A DNA stretch of 64,000 bases, from positions 115,981-179,980 of the forward strand of contig NZ_CP025999.1 in the NCBI RefSeq assembly GCF_003086695.1. The letters run 5' to 3'. Origin of the DNA: Stenotrophomonas sp. SAU14A_NAIMI4_8. Its GTDB lineage: Bacteria; Pseudomonadota; Gammaproteobacteria; Xanthomonadales; Xanthomonadaceae. The notes under the pieces were generated by a model, which did no database searches, was not told the origin of the DNA, and worked only from the letters and a program-made list of their open reading frames with translations. Shown in pieces: positions 12,158-21,007 of the stretch. Position 1 is the stretch's first letter; each line of letters starts with the position of its first letter. Position numbers and translations under genes: made by a program.

Positions 12158-13248
12158 CGGACGCCGGGAAATCGATCGGGGTTACGTTGGAACGGCTTCT
12201 GCTTCTTGGGGCGCGGTACAGTTCGAGGCGTCTCAGCCTGCTTCTTCTTGGCAAGACCAATCAACGTAACTTCACCGCCTGCACCTGCTTCCCAATCCAC
12301 TTGATGAAGTTGATCGATGCCATCCGCGATGTCCTTTCGCTGAACCTCCCACTGCAATTTGGTAGGACGACGCTCAGAGAGAGCTGTCTTGTCAAAAGGA
12401 ATGCTCTGAGCCGCGCACCAAGACAGGCAGTCCTTGAGTCTGCGCTCAAGAACGCCGACACATCCATTCGACTCCGTCAGCAACATCTGTGCTGAATCGT
12501 TAAAGACCCGTCCTAGTCCTTCAAGCTTGGGGGTAGTCGAAAGAGTCTTGAGGATTCTCTTCCACTCGGTCAAGCCTGTAGTCAGTTCGTACGGAGCCAA
12601 GTGGAGCACGATCGTCCGAACTGCCAAGTGCGAACGAACCGAGAGCGCGGGCTCGAGTAGGTCGTAGCCTCCACACACAACAAGGTTTCGGTCAGACCCA
12701 GCCAATGTCTTTAGAGACTCCATCAGTGTCGCGGCGAACTGTGGATCCTTGGTGCGCGTGATAGCCTGGCCCTCATCGATCAACACGTATCGAACGCCTC
12801 GGCGGGACAGAAGCTCAGTCAGATTTCCCAGCAGGCCGTCCTCACTGAATCTATTCTCCCTTGGATAGAAGCCCGCCTGCTCACGCCGCTGAGGATCAAA
12901 AAGAGGGTGGCCGCCATCTTCAAGAAGTGATCGGATCAGCTGCTTGGGGGTCATTCGAGAGTCCCTGGATGGGTTCGCCTTCGCTCCAATGATAGGGACA
13001 TGACCTAGCTCAACGAATGGGTAAAGCGTTTCTCGAATGTGCTTCGTGAGGAGGCCTAGCAATTGGGATTTGCCATTGTTGGAGGGCCCCACTATGAGGA
13101 TGATGTCCCCGCCGTTGCTCAGGCTCGTGAAGGTCTTCAGATAGCGCCAAAGCGTAGCGAAGTTCGCGTGCATGATGGGTGCCGCCGTGAATGCTGGCGC
13201 CAGGTTCTCCAGCTCCAAGACAAACCTACTTTTCGGGCACGCGATCAT
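12154..13248 (-). CDS. tniB: TniB/TnsC-family AAA+ ATPase
   Basis: 364 residues. Walker A GPSNNGKSQ (Gly54, Lys60, Ser61) and Walker B YVLIDEGQ, with GAKANPSRDSRMTPKQLIRSL between them as in TniB. It is expected to form the regulator that couples target recognition by TniQ to the transposase. C-terminal tail basic (RPKKQKPFQRNP). Translationally coupled on both sides by 4-nt overlaps (with the TnsAB stop at 13245 and the tniQ start at 12157). Family call firm, symbol by similarity to Tn5053-type genes. Confidence 0.9.
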   Translation of the reverse strand: MIACPKSRFVLELENLAPAFTAAPIMHANFATLWRYLKTFTSLSNGGDIILIVGPSNNGKSQLLGLLTKHIRETLYPFVELGHVPIIGAKANPSRDSRMTPKQLIRSLLEDGGHPLFDPQRREQAGFYPRENRFSEDGLLGNLTELLSRRGVRYVLIDEGQAITRTKDPQFAATLMESLKTLAGSDRNLVVCGGYDLLEPALSVRSHLAVRTIVLHLAPYELTTGLTEWKRILKTLSTTPKLEGLGRVFNDSAQMLLTESNGCVGVLERRLKDCLSWCAAQSIPFDKTALSERRPTKLQWEVQRKDIADGIDQLHQVDWEAGAGGEVTLIGLAKKKQAETPRTVPRPKKQKPFQRNPDRFPGVR

Positions 13249-15917
13249 GGAGCATCACCGTCATGGATCTCGATCTCACCAAGATCGTCCCATTCGTCGA
13301 TGTCATCGCTGTCAGGCAGTGCGGAGTCCAAGCTTTGGCGGCATGGTGTTGGTGCCACGAGAAAATCCTCATCGTTGCTACTGCCTGAAGTTACGTATGC
13401 TTCAGGCGACTGGTAGTCACTGGCGGCCACACGCAGGTTCCGACTGAGGTCGGGACCAGAGTAAGAGGTGAGGCGGTTGTCGCCGCGCCTAGCTCGTCTA
13501 GACACTTCGATTGCTTCATGCAACGGCAGGAGGCTTGCAGTTGCCCCTCTTGCCTCGTAGTCATGCGCAGCCTCCTTCAAGATGGACTCAATGCTCCGTC
13601 CGGCCGATGCCAGCCGTTCGCGGCAAATCGCCGTATGCCAACGGCCATCCAAGAAGAAGTACATCACCGATCCACCGGATTCTGGATCGAGGCGAGGATG
13701 CAGCGCGGTTACTTTGATCGATTGACCGACCAGTACTGGAGAGAGGTAACGACGATCATTCCAGCGTATGGCGCCCCTTGCTTCTGTCACGCTATGTGCG
13801 TCCTTGATGAAGGGTGAAGTGCAAACGTGGAACCTGAAGTCCATCTCATGCGGGACTCCTTGGGGTCCAAAAAGATCCTCAGACTGCCTTCGCAGACGGA
13901 TCAAATCTTGACCATTCTCTTCATAGGCTGATCCGTCATTGATCATGTCGATCGCGATATTGATATCGACCAGGAGATCACGATGACGCCGGTGCTCGAG
14001 ATTCTTAGGCTGATGCGATGAGGACACCCCCCGTGTAGTCTTCACCGGCGGCACGTATCCGGTTCCACCTTTGATGGCGGTTTCCTGCAGCGTCCAGTGG
14101 TAGCGTTCAATCTCACTGCCAGCCTTCGCCTTCGCCGGCGGGCGATGCATTACGGAGACTCCGAGCTCGGCCATGGCGATAGTGAACTGCTTGCTGCGAT
14201 AGTCCGAGCCACAGTCAGTGTAGATGTATCGGGGGAGATACCCATGTTTGCGAACGCACTGGCGCATGAGAAGCCCGAGCGTGATTGTGCTGGGGGGCTC
14301 GAATCGAACGACGGCTGCAAGGATCTCCTGGTGCTTGTGGCAGACCAGGCTACTGAGCTGAGGAAAGCGCTCGGACTCCTTGCAGAGCACAGGAAGGCTG
14401 CAGTGATCACTGTGAGCTACCTGGAAAGGTAGCGTGCAGAGTGGCTTCTGAACGGCGGGGTCGCCGTAAGGTGAGTCTGAGTTCGCCTTGCGCTTCCCAC
14501 CAACTCCATGCGCGTCTTTGAGGTTGTGGCGCCGGCGTCTCCAGAGTCCGTAGTACAAGCTAATCCCGACTGAGCCGATGACCTTGCCTTGTTTCGCGGC
14601 CTCAGAGATATCAACGCGGTACCTGGCAAATGACTGCTGAACTGAGTCGTGGTTCGTGCTTCCGCGATCAATCCTGATGCGTGCAATCGCGAAATCGATG
14701 TCTTCGGGGCTGTACTTGCGCTTTCTGCCGCACTTGTCCCATTTCGGAAAAAGGCCCTGTAAGCCTTGATCCTTGTAGGCCTTTCTAAGTCGCTGATGTG
14801 TGCGCTCTCCAAAAGTATTGATAGAGCCGAACTCGGAAGTGTCTGCTCCTGTCACGAGCGCAAAGCGAAGGCCGACGAGCAGTAGATGCTTGGGGTTGCA
14901 AGTGACCCATGCCATATCTTCACCATGCCTCGCCTCGGCCGCCAACTCATGAACGGCAGTACCTACTAGGCGGGCATTGGCTGGCGAGCTGCAGATGCTC
15001 AGATTCTCGGGGTCCCACAAACTGCAGCGCCCAAGATCGACGAAGACCTGGCCATCAGAGATGGCCCTAAGAATGTCCATTCCGTTAGGTAGTCGTAGCC
15101 TTTCGAGAACTGTTGCCAGGCACGTCGGCTCGTGCTTGGCCACAAATCTCTTTATGCGCGAGATTGTGTGTTCATCACACTCCGAGTCGACTATGGCCGG
15201 ACTTGAAATTATTCTCAGGTTCTCTGAATAGATCCATGAGATGGTCTCCGACGGAACCACCTGGTGAATAATGCCCATCTCTTCGAAGTGCTTATTTGGC
15301 GGCAAGTATGTGAACAAGCCGTTCTCGTACGCCCATTGATGAGGTCTGTCCTTGATAAGGGAAGTCAGCACTTCAAGCGGCTTGACTTCATATACAACTA
15401 CTTTCTCACGGTAGATGACCAAGTAGTCTGGAGTATGGAGACAGTCTTGCACTCGACCGGCATCCGAGGTCCAAGGCACGGAGATCGTTGTGGGCTGGTC
15501 AATTAGGAAGAGAGTGGACGGGTTTGCGCTGATGCAAATTGCAAAGTCGTGCTCCGAGCTCGACTCAAACTGTATCGTTGCTGCAGTCGGGACTTCCCTA
15601 AACCCGCCCTGCACGTAGCTCAGAATTTCGCCAATCCGACTCCTCTGATGCGCTCCGCCGACCTTTCGACTTGGCCGACTATGGAGAGCCTGGATGACGT
15701 AATCGATCCCATCTTGCGTTAGGCCAATGGAGCAAAGGTGCGAGATCGTCTCCTCCACACTCAAGAAGCCAGTCAGGCTACTTGCTGTACGAGGGCGGCA
15801 GCCTACAGACCACTCGGCCTCTGCGCACGGCCTTAGCTCATCCTCAGATATGAACCGAGAATTGCCATTCGTGCATAGTGAATCCGGCAGACCTACCGGC
15901 CTTGTTGACCTGGCCAT
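13245..15917 (-). CDS. TnsA-TnsB fusion transposase
   Basis: 890 residues, much longer than TniA (about 560) or TnsB (about 700). Residues about 95-240 look like a TnsA endonuclease: FESSSEHDF (Glu118 or Glu122), HTPDYLVIYR (Asp164) and VVVYEVKP (Glu177, Lys179), a PD-(D/E)XK arrangement for 5'-strand cleavage. The TnsB part has HTH segments (RLRKAYKDQGLQGLFPKWDKCG), then an RNase-H-fold DDE triad: VAHSDHC (Asp504), YTDCGSDYRS (Asp568) and SEIERYHW (Glu604, giving D-35-E), followed by the C-terminal beta-barrel and an acidic tail (DSDDIDEWDDLGEIEI). With both cleavage activities the element should move by cut-and-paste. First gene of the operon; the ATG at 15917 opens MARSTRP. Confidence 0.88.
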   Translation of the reverse strand: MARSTRPVGLPDSLCTNGNSRFISEDELRPCAEAEWSVGCRPRTASSLTGFLSVEETISHLCSIGLTQDGIDYVIQALHSRPSRKVGGAHQRSRIGEILSYVQGGFREVPTAATIQFESSSEHDFAICISANPSTLFLIDQPTTISVPWTSDAGRVQDCLHTPDYLVIYREKVVVYEVKPLEVLTSLIKDRPHQWAYENGLFTYLPPNKHFEEMGIIHQVVPSETISWIYSENLRIISSPAIVDSECDEHTISRIKRFVAKHEPTCLATVLERLRLPNGMDILRAISDGQVFVDLGRCSLWDPENLSICSSPANARLVGTAVHELAAEARHGEDMAWVTCNPKHLLLVGLRFALVTGADTSEFGSINTFGERTHQRLRKAYKDQGLQGLFPKWDKCGRKRKYSPEDIDFAIARIRIDRGSTNHDSVQQSFARYRVDISEAAKQGKVIGSVGISLYYGLWRRRRHNLKDAHGVGGKRKANSDSPYGDPAVQKPLCTLPFQVAHSDHCSLPVLCKESERFPQLSSLVCHKHQEILAAVVRFEPPSTITLGLLMRQCVRKHGYLPRYIYTDCGSDYRSKQFTIAMAELGVSVMHRPPAKAKAGSEIERYHWTLQETAIKGGTGYVPPVKTTRGVSSSHQPKNLEHRRHRDLLVDINIAIDMINDGSAYEENGQDLIRLRRQSEDLFGPQGVPHEMDFRFHVCTSPFIKDAHSVTEARGAIRWNDRRYLSPVLVGQSIKVTALHPRLDPESGGSVMYFFLDGRWHTAICRERLASAGRSIESILKEAAHDYEARGATASLLPLHEAIEVSRRARRGDNRLTSYSGPDLSRNLRVAASDYQSPEAYVTSGSSNDEDFLVAPTPCRQSLDSALPDSDDIDEWDDLGEIEIHDGDAP

Positions 15918-15940
15918 AACTTAGGCACAAAGACAGGCCT

Positions 15941-16048
15941 CCCCGCTTTGACGGGGCCCCACGAGGTGGTATCGTAGGGTCGTCTGGCGTAGAAATCAGA
16001 CGTACCCTAGCGGTTCCCGAGGCCCGTGCTTCCGCAAGCACGGGCCTC
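15941..16048. promoter_or_regulatory. Three consecutive hairpins upstream of tnsAB
   Basis: Three inverted repeats: CCCCG/CGGGG (about 15941-15956), GGGTCGTCTG with CAGACGTACCC (about 15977-16007), and a perfect 13-bp stem GAGGCCCGTGCTT/AAGCACGGGCCTC with a CCGC loop (16019-16048) followed by GTTCT on the plus strand. The last looks like an intrinsic terminator; the set lies in the presumed tnsAB leader. Confidence 0.6.
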
Positions 16049-16097
16049 GTTCTATGGGCTAGCCACTTAGTGCGCTTGCTCCTTATTGATCATCAGT

Positions 16098-16379
16098 CTA
16101 GTTCAGTCCATCAGTTCGTTTGTACTGATCAAACAGCCATCCGGCCAAGTCGCCCGCTCGAATGACGCGTGTTCTCCTCCCAGGAAGAAATACCGCCGGA
16201 ATGCCTAGTCGGCCGTTTGCCGCAGCCCTACGTGCAGCTCCATAGGTTCGAAAACCCATCGCTTGCCAAGCTTCCGTAATCGGAACGAACAAGCCGTGCT
16301 CACTCGCGATCCGCTCAGTGAGCTCGCCGAGCGAACGGGACTGAAGGACGTGTTGATGGATAGCGTGGGAATTCATCAT
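16098..16379 (-). CDS. Small excisionase-like helix-turn-helix protein
   Basis: 93 residues (93 from ATG 16379, 92 from the adjacent ATG 16376). The second half reads like an AlpA/excisionase-type HTH: ITEAWQAMGFRTYGAARRAA, GRLGIPAVFLPGRRTRVIRA and GDLAGWLF, i.e. a helix-turn-helix followed by a basic wing. Probably a small DNA-binding regulator, perhaps of the divergent cargo or the transposition operon 180 nt away. Not recognised as a named protein. A hairpin lies between it and tnsAB. Confidence 0.55.
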   Translation of the reverse strand: MMNSHAIHQHVLQSRSLGELTERIASEHGLFVPITEAWQAMGFRTYGAARRAAANGRLGIPAVFLPGRRTRVIRAGDLAGWLFDQYKRTDGLN

Positions 16380-16961
16380 CGGAACGCTAAACCATTTTTA
16401 TCGTGAGGCAAACACCCCGCACAGACTCAGACTTGAAGCGCGTCCGGCACGCTGGCGACAGACTTTAGTAAAGCCTTGCGGCTAAAGGGCATGACATCCC
16501 TTGCGTCATCGTTCACCAGTCGCACAGTTATTGCGCTTGAGCGACGAACTTGAGCCTAGTGTCGCTGAGTTGCGCAGATGACGCGCGCGCATCGAAGCGA
16601 CGTGCAGGGAGCGAGGGATCACTATCGTTCGCTTGGTGGCGCGTTGATTGTTTGTACGTCGCATCCAGTAATGCGGCGAGCTCTATGGCGGAAACCAACT
16701 GGCTTGGCCAATTGCCTAAGCAGAGAGCATCATTTCTGTATGCAATTGATTAGTGATGATTGGTGCAATTTACAGACTTATGAAACTGTTGCTGCAGAGG
16801 TTCGATTCCATTCGAATTGCAATCAGTGATCTCTTTGCCTTAACTTAGCGCCGTAACTTGCCTTGCTCTATCGTGATGCGCAGTAGCAGGCCAAATTGAA
16901 GTCGGTGTGGGCCGCCAGGGCCAGCATCTAACTAACTACGTGGGCAATGGAGGCTGCGCCA
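16380..16961. other. Gap without a supportable gene
   Basis: AT-richer sequence between the HTH gene and the exonuclease. Two short overlapping plus-strand frames (from 16550 and 16578) have no recognisable content or convincing ribosome site. It may hold promoters for both neighbours. Confidence 0.4.
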
Positions 16962-17507
16962 ATGCCGGAACACTTCATCTCTGTAGACGTTGAAACATCT
17001 GGCCCCATCCCTGGTGAGTTCAGCCTTCTGTCCATCGGGGCCGTCGTTGTCCATCAGCCGGAGCTGTCATTCTATGTAGAGCTGAAGCCTGACAGCCCAA
17101 GGCATGACCCAGAGGCAGTGGCCGTCACGGGATTGGATCTCGATCAGTTGAGGCTGAGTGGCAGTCAGCCAAGTCACGCGATGCAAGGTCTGTCCGATTG
17201 GGTCGCTAGTACATGCGTTGATGGGCAGCGACCAGTCTTCGTTGGTCTTAACGCTCCCTTCGACTGGTCGTTCGTCAACTACTACTTCCACAAGTACTGT
17301 GGAGGAAACCCGTTTGGCTTCACTGCGTTGGACCTCAAGGCCTACTTCATGGGGGTCGTTGGCGTCAGGTGGGATCAGACGAAGTCGAGCCAGATGTCAT
17401 CCCTGCTTGGCCCCGCCCTGAGGCCGAATCACAATGCGCTCGATGACGCGCGGTACCAGGCTGAGCTTTGTCGACTACTTATCGTGCGGGCGGGTGGTCG
17501 ATCTTGA
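16962..17507 (+). CDS. DEDDh 3'-5' exonuclease next to CBASS
   Basis: 181 residues; the ATG at 16962 has GGAGG 8 nt upstream, better than the ATG at 16947. DnaQ/RNase-T-type exonuclease: SVDVETSG (Asp, Glu), LNAPFDWSFVNYY (Asp), HNALDDARYQAEL (His, Asp). Acts on DNA or RNA 3' ends with two metal ions. Its stop directly abuts the stop of the JAB gene on the other strand. Exonuclease genes of this class occur as accessory genes in some CBASS loci, so it may belong to the system, although its opposite strand means a separate transcript. Family call firm; CBASS membership is inference. Confidence 0.8.
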   Translation: MPEHFISVDVETSGPIPGEFSLLSIGAVVVHQPELSFYVELKPDSPRHDPEAVAVTGLDLDQLRLSGSQPSHAMQGLSDWVASTCVDGQRPVFVGLNAPFDWSFVNYYFHKYCGGNPFGFTALDLKAYFMGVVGVRWDQTKSSQMSSLLGPALRPNHNALDDARYQAELCRLLIVRAGGRS

Positions 17508-17999
17508 CTACGTGTCCATCACCCTTCTCTGAGCAAGGAGGGGCCTCCCCTCTCGAAACAGCCATGCTTGGATCCCCTCGGGTTCAGGTGACTGGCCGAC
17601 AATGACTGCCAGCGGATTCTCGAGGAATTGGGCATTTGCCTGTGCAAAGCGACCGACGCTGCTGATGTCTGTGGTTGAGATCCTGGGTACGCTTTGAGGA
17701 TGGGTGTGCCAGTGACCGATGAGGCGCATTCCCAGGCTGTTGTACTTCCGGATCTCGTCCTTGCATCGGTTCGGGTCAAGCTCCAGCCAGGTCCAGCCGG
17801 CCCGGTCTCGGCCATCTGGTGCTGTTGCCACTGAGAGGACCAGGCCGCGTGGATCTGCTGGGTCAATGAAGAGTTGTCCACCGCGTTCGAAGTTCCACGC
17901 GCGTTGGCGATATCTGGCGAGCGACTCCAGGAGGCTTGCCGGTACGAGCACGGAGCCGTCAACGGCGGGCCAACTCCACTCCCAAAGAAGATCATTCAT
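17508..17999 (-). CDS. cap3: JAB/MPN isopeptidase of type II CBASS (Cap3-like)
   Basis: 163 residues. Zinc isopeptidase with a complete JAMM motif: Glu38 (FERGGQLF), His98-Thr-His100 (GHWHTHPQS), Ser108 and Asp111 (STTD). In type II CBASS, Cap3 removes the conjugate that Cap2 builds between the CD-NTase C-terminus and its target. The start overlaps the Cap2 gene end by 8 nt, last gene of the operon cap5, CD-NTase, cap2, cap3. Family call firm. Confidence 0.88.
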   Translation of the reverse strand: MNDLLWEWSWPAVDGSVLVPASLLESLARYRQRAWNFERGGQLFIDPADPRGLVLSVATAPDGRDRAGWTWLELDPNRCKDEIRKYNSLGMRLIGHWHTHPQSVPRISTTDISSVGRFAQANAQFLENPLAVIVGQSPEPEGIQAWLFREGRPLLAQRRVMDT

Positions 18000-19755
18000 T
18001 AGGAGCCACCTCAGGCCACGCGCGGGTCAAGGTCATGCTTGTCGTATGCTCAGGAAGGACAGGGCCGATGTAGCTTCCCCCAAGTCCTTCAGCCAGCTGC
18101 GGGTTCGACACACTACTAACCCACAGGCGTTCCTCTCCACGGTGAGCCAGGCTAGCAATTCCAACCTGTGCAACCATGCCGGCTACCCCTGACATTCCAA
18201 TTTCGCCACCAGGGATGAAACTTTGCCCACACGCAGGTAACGGGACACTGCCGCCTCCTGGCCACGTTGTGAATGCGTGCTTGAACCTTCCTTTGTCCGT
18301 GAACAGAGGGCGGGCATCTGCGGAGCCCGCAGGCGCGACTAGGGCATGGCCGACGAGTGCGTTGGGCTCACTCCAGGATTGAATCAGTCGCCAGTTGGCG
18401 CCGTCGCTCTTCTTTCGCCAGAGTGCTACCTCAGATGCCCAGTCGGCACTGGTGACGATCACAATGTCAGCGCTTTCGAACACCTCTGGATGCGTCAGTA
18501 GCGCGAGTTCGACATGCACCGGAATGGCGACTACCGAAACAATAGGAACATCTCGCTGTAAGCGGTCTCGCATCGCGAGCGCCTTGTTTCTACCGAGTTC
18601 ATCCGTACCCAGGACGTGACGCCCCAAGTTGGCTGATGTCAGTTCATCGGGGTCAATGACGGTGAGGTGACCTACACCCGCCCGAGCTAGGTGTAGTGCA
18701 ACTGGGCTGCCCAGCGATCCTTGCCCGACGATGACAATGCGGGCTTCAGATAGAAGAGGAGCGTCAATGCTCCGATCTCGCGATAGGATCTCGCGCCGAT
18801 CAAGAACGTTGATGGTGGCCGAGACAATGACTAGGCTGTCCCGACTGGTCCGTGTCGCCTGTCTACGGCCCGCTCTCACCCCTAGGGTGACTCCACGAGT
18901 CGGAAGCAGGGAGTGATCCCGCAGGTTCAGACAGTAGATGGCAGAGTCGCTGCCACCCGGAAGCTCCAGGGCGACCCATCTACTACTCATCGAGCTCGAC
19001 TCTCCAAACCAGAATAGAAGCTTGGCGAAGTCGTCTACCGCCACATGAGGCTTGAGCCAGGCAAGCCATCCTTCTGGTGATGGGGCCTTGATCTCCGGAT
19101 AGCTCGTCAACCTTAGATAGAATGCGGCGCTAGCCGGCGCCCGGATGTTCACCCGGACGCCTGCAACTCTCCTAATGTGTGTGCTGATATCGCCGGCGCT
19201 TTCAGCTATCCAGACTGGCTCAATGCCGTCATGTGACCGCATGCGTGGCACAGTGACGGCAATGAGGGATCTTGAACGCGAAGGTCGCTTCAACAGCGAG
19301 ACGCTCTGATTCGAAACGGACTGCTGATTCTTCCAGTAGGAGATTGCCTCTCGCTGGAACTCCTCACTCCTGAAAGCTGGATCGGCCGTTGGGAGCGAGA
19401 TTTCTATGATCTTTCCCAAGCGGGAAAGACTGTCTTTGACCACAGTCTCTGGACTTCCGTTCACAGGCTTTTGCTGGAATCCATGCAGGCACAGTCCGGT
19501 TTCCATCGCGTGCGGCCAAATCAGCCAGGGCGAAGGCTCGACCCGAAGACTCAAGGTCGATCGTGGGAATGACTGGGGAAATCCAATTCTTAGCCAGCGT
19601 TGAACCCCAGCGTAGTCGACGGGCAACGGGAGCCGGAAGACGGCAGCCTCACCAAGCCGTGGTGAAACCGGCTGCAACAGAGAGGCTCCATCGTCACCCA
19701 AGTAGGCATGGAGCGCGGCAATGCCGCGCTCCACAGGCGTGCCTGACTCAGCCAA
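17992..19755 (-). CDS. cap2: E2-E1 fusion protein of type II CBASS (Cap2-like)
   Basis: About 587 residues. N-terminal E2-like domain with a likely catalytic Cys in METGLCLHGF (Cys89); central linker; C-terminal ThiF/E1 adenylation domain with VGQGSLGS (Gly344-Gly349), TVIDPDELTSANLGRH and a catalytic Cys in LPACGQSF (Cys509). It conjugates the C-terminus of the CD-NTase and so primes nucleotide signalling. No ATG fits: the frame runs up to a TTG at 19833 inside the CD-NTase gene; the TTG at 19755, overlapping the CD-NTase stop, is my choice, with TTG 19764 and GTG 19734 as alternatives. Start uncertain, family firm. Confidence 0.88.
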   Translation of the reverse strand: MAESGTPVERGIAALHAYLGDDGASLLQPVSPRLGEAAVFRLPLPVDYAGVQRWLRIGFPQSFPRSTLSLRVEPSPWLIWPHAMETGLCLHGFQQKPVNGSPETVVKDSLSRLGKIIEISLPTADPAFRSEEFQREAISYWKNQQSVSNQSVSLLKRPSRSRSLIAVTVPRMRSHDGIEPVWIAESAGDISTHIRRVAGVRVNIRAPASAAFYLRLTSYPEIKAPSPEGWLAWLKPHVAVDDFAKLLFWFGESSSMSSRWVALELPGGSDSAIYCLNLRDHSLLPTRGVTLGVRAGRRQATRTSRDSLVIVSATINVLDRREILSRDRSIDAPLLSEARIVIVGQGSLGSPVALHLARAGVGHLTVIDPDELTSANLGRHVLGTDELGRNKALAMRDRLQRDVPIVSVVAIPVHVELALLTHPEVFESADIVIVTSADWASEVALWRKKSDGANWRLIQSWSEPNALVGHALVAPAGSADARPLFTDKGRFKHAFTTWPGGGSVPLPACGQSFIPGGEIGMSGVAGMVAQVGIASLAHRGEERLWVSSVSNPQLAEGLGGSYIGPVLPEHTTSMTLTRAWPEVAPNE

Positions 19756-21007
19756 GGCGGTCAAGCGACTCCGCCGCTTCTTGCGATTGACCACTGGACG
19801 CACCACTGCCAAACACTGCACCCATGCTCGCAATGTTCCGTGTATGTCCGGCCTTCCGTCCTGGCATGGTCCAGTCGTTCGGAATTTCGTTGTTCACTGC
19901 CGCAACGAAGGTTCCGCCGAGGGCAAAGCGTTCCTTGATTGCGTCATTGAAGGCTTCCGCTGACGGGAACTCTTGAAGTCCAATAGACATGGACTCTGTA
20001 GCGCTCGCGTGCCACTGATAGAAGGATTGGACGTAGGCTGAGCCCTCATCGGCCCGATTCCACTTCTCGGCAAAGTTCTCGCCGCTGTCTTGCGGATTGC
20101 AGACCTGAAACTGGCCATCCTCATAGCGGATGTACTTGGCCATGTTTCCCACGATCTCAAGTATTGCTTCAAGAGGCTTCCGCGGCCGCTGGTGCGAGTC
20201 TGCAGCGACATCTTCATATGCGCGTGTCGCCAGCGTTGTAATCACAGCGGAGATGGGGCGATGCTTGGGATCTCCGCTTCTAACCGCCCATTCATCGCGA
20301 TGGCGCTTGAGGAGCTTGATGGCGGCGCGCAAGGGGTCACTGTCGATGTACTGCTCATACGCTGGTAGCGGAGCTTGAGTGGCGGCATCCATCACCAACG
20401 CCTTCCTGGACAGCGCAGCGATGCTCTCCAGTGTGATCTCCTTCTTGGTCGCGGCATCGAGCCAGTGCATGTAAGGGATCGGGCTACTGGCTTTCCAAGC
20501 CATCAGTTCGCGATCAGGAACCTCAAGCTTTCCTTGCCCATCGGCTTCAGTATTGCCAGGCACTGCCCGAGCAGGAGTGACATCGATGTGGAAGCCCGGG
20601 TTCGTATCCGCATAGATGATTCGGACACCACGGCGGAGGAGCTTAACTTTCGCTTCCACGCGAGTTCCTTCAGAGATTCGATCATAGATCTCATCCAGTA
20701 CATCTTGGGCGGAAGCGCCCTCTGCATTTGGGAGCCATACAATCGCATCTGCATCCACCGTTCCAAGGTCGGCTGGGGCACCTGCCAGTGGCTTGATCGT
20801 GGTTCGGAGCCCGATGGAGCCCTGAACGAAGATGTGAGCGTTACTCAGGATTGGATTGGAAGAAGCATTGAGGATTCCCTCCAGAACTCCGTAGCGGTCA
20901 TCAATTTTCTCGTACTGCGACTCGCTCAGGGATATGGATCTTGCCGCACGAAGCAAGAAATACTCCCAACTATCGCGCTTCGTATCGTGGTCGGTAGGCA
21001 GTGTCAT
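19748..21007 (-). CDS. CBASS CD-NTase (cGAS/DncV-like nucleotidyltransferase)
   Basis: 419 residues. Pol-beta-type nucleotidyltransferase: FVQGSIGLRTT (Gly63-Ser64), metal ligands Asp85 and Asp87 in VDADAIVWLP, third Asp142 in HIDVTPAR. On phage infection it should make a cyclic oligonucleotide that activates the downstream effector Cap5. C-terminal tail is flexible and polar (SGASSGQSQEAAESLDRLG) and ends in Gly, which fits a Cap2 conjugation substrate. The clade cannot be assigned by eye. Start overlaps the cap5 stop (ATGA). Strong call. Confidence 0.9.
   Translation of the reverse strand: MTLPTDHDTKRDSWEYFLLRAARSISLSESQYEKIDDRYGVLEGILNASSNPILSNAHIFVQGSIGLRTTIKPLAGAPADLGTVDADAIVWLPNAEGASAQDVLDEIYDRISEGTRVEAKVKLLRRGVRIIYADTNPGFHIDVTPARAVPGNTEADGQGKLEVPDRELMAWKASSPIPYMHWLDAATKKEITLESIAALSRKALVMDAATQAPLPAYEQYIDSDPLRAAIKLLKRHRDEWAVRSGDPKHRPISAVITTLATRAYEDVAADSHQRPRKPLEAILEIVGNMAKYIRYEDGQFQVCNPQDSGENFAEKWNRADEGSAYVQSFYQWHASATESMSIGLQEFPSAEAFNDAIKERFALGGTFVAAVNNEIPNDWTMPGRKAGHTRNIASMGAVFGSGASSGQSQEAAESLDRLG

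Noticed and set aside
16550..16829. Two short plus-strand frames upstream of the exonuclease
   Set aside because: Overlapping, no ribosome site, no recognisable sequence.
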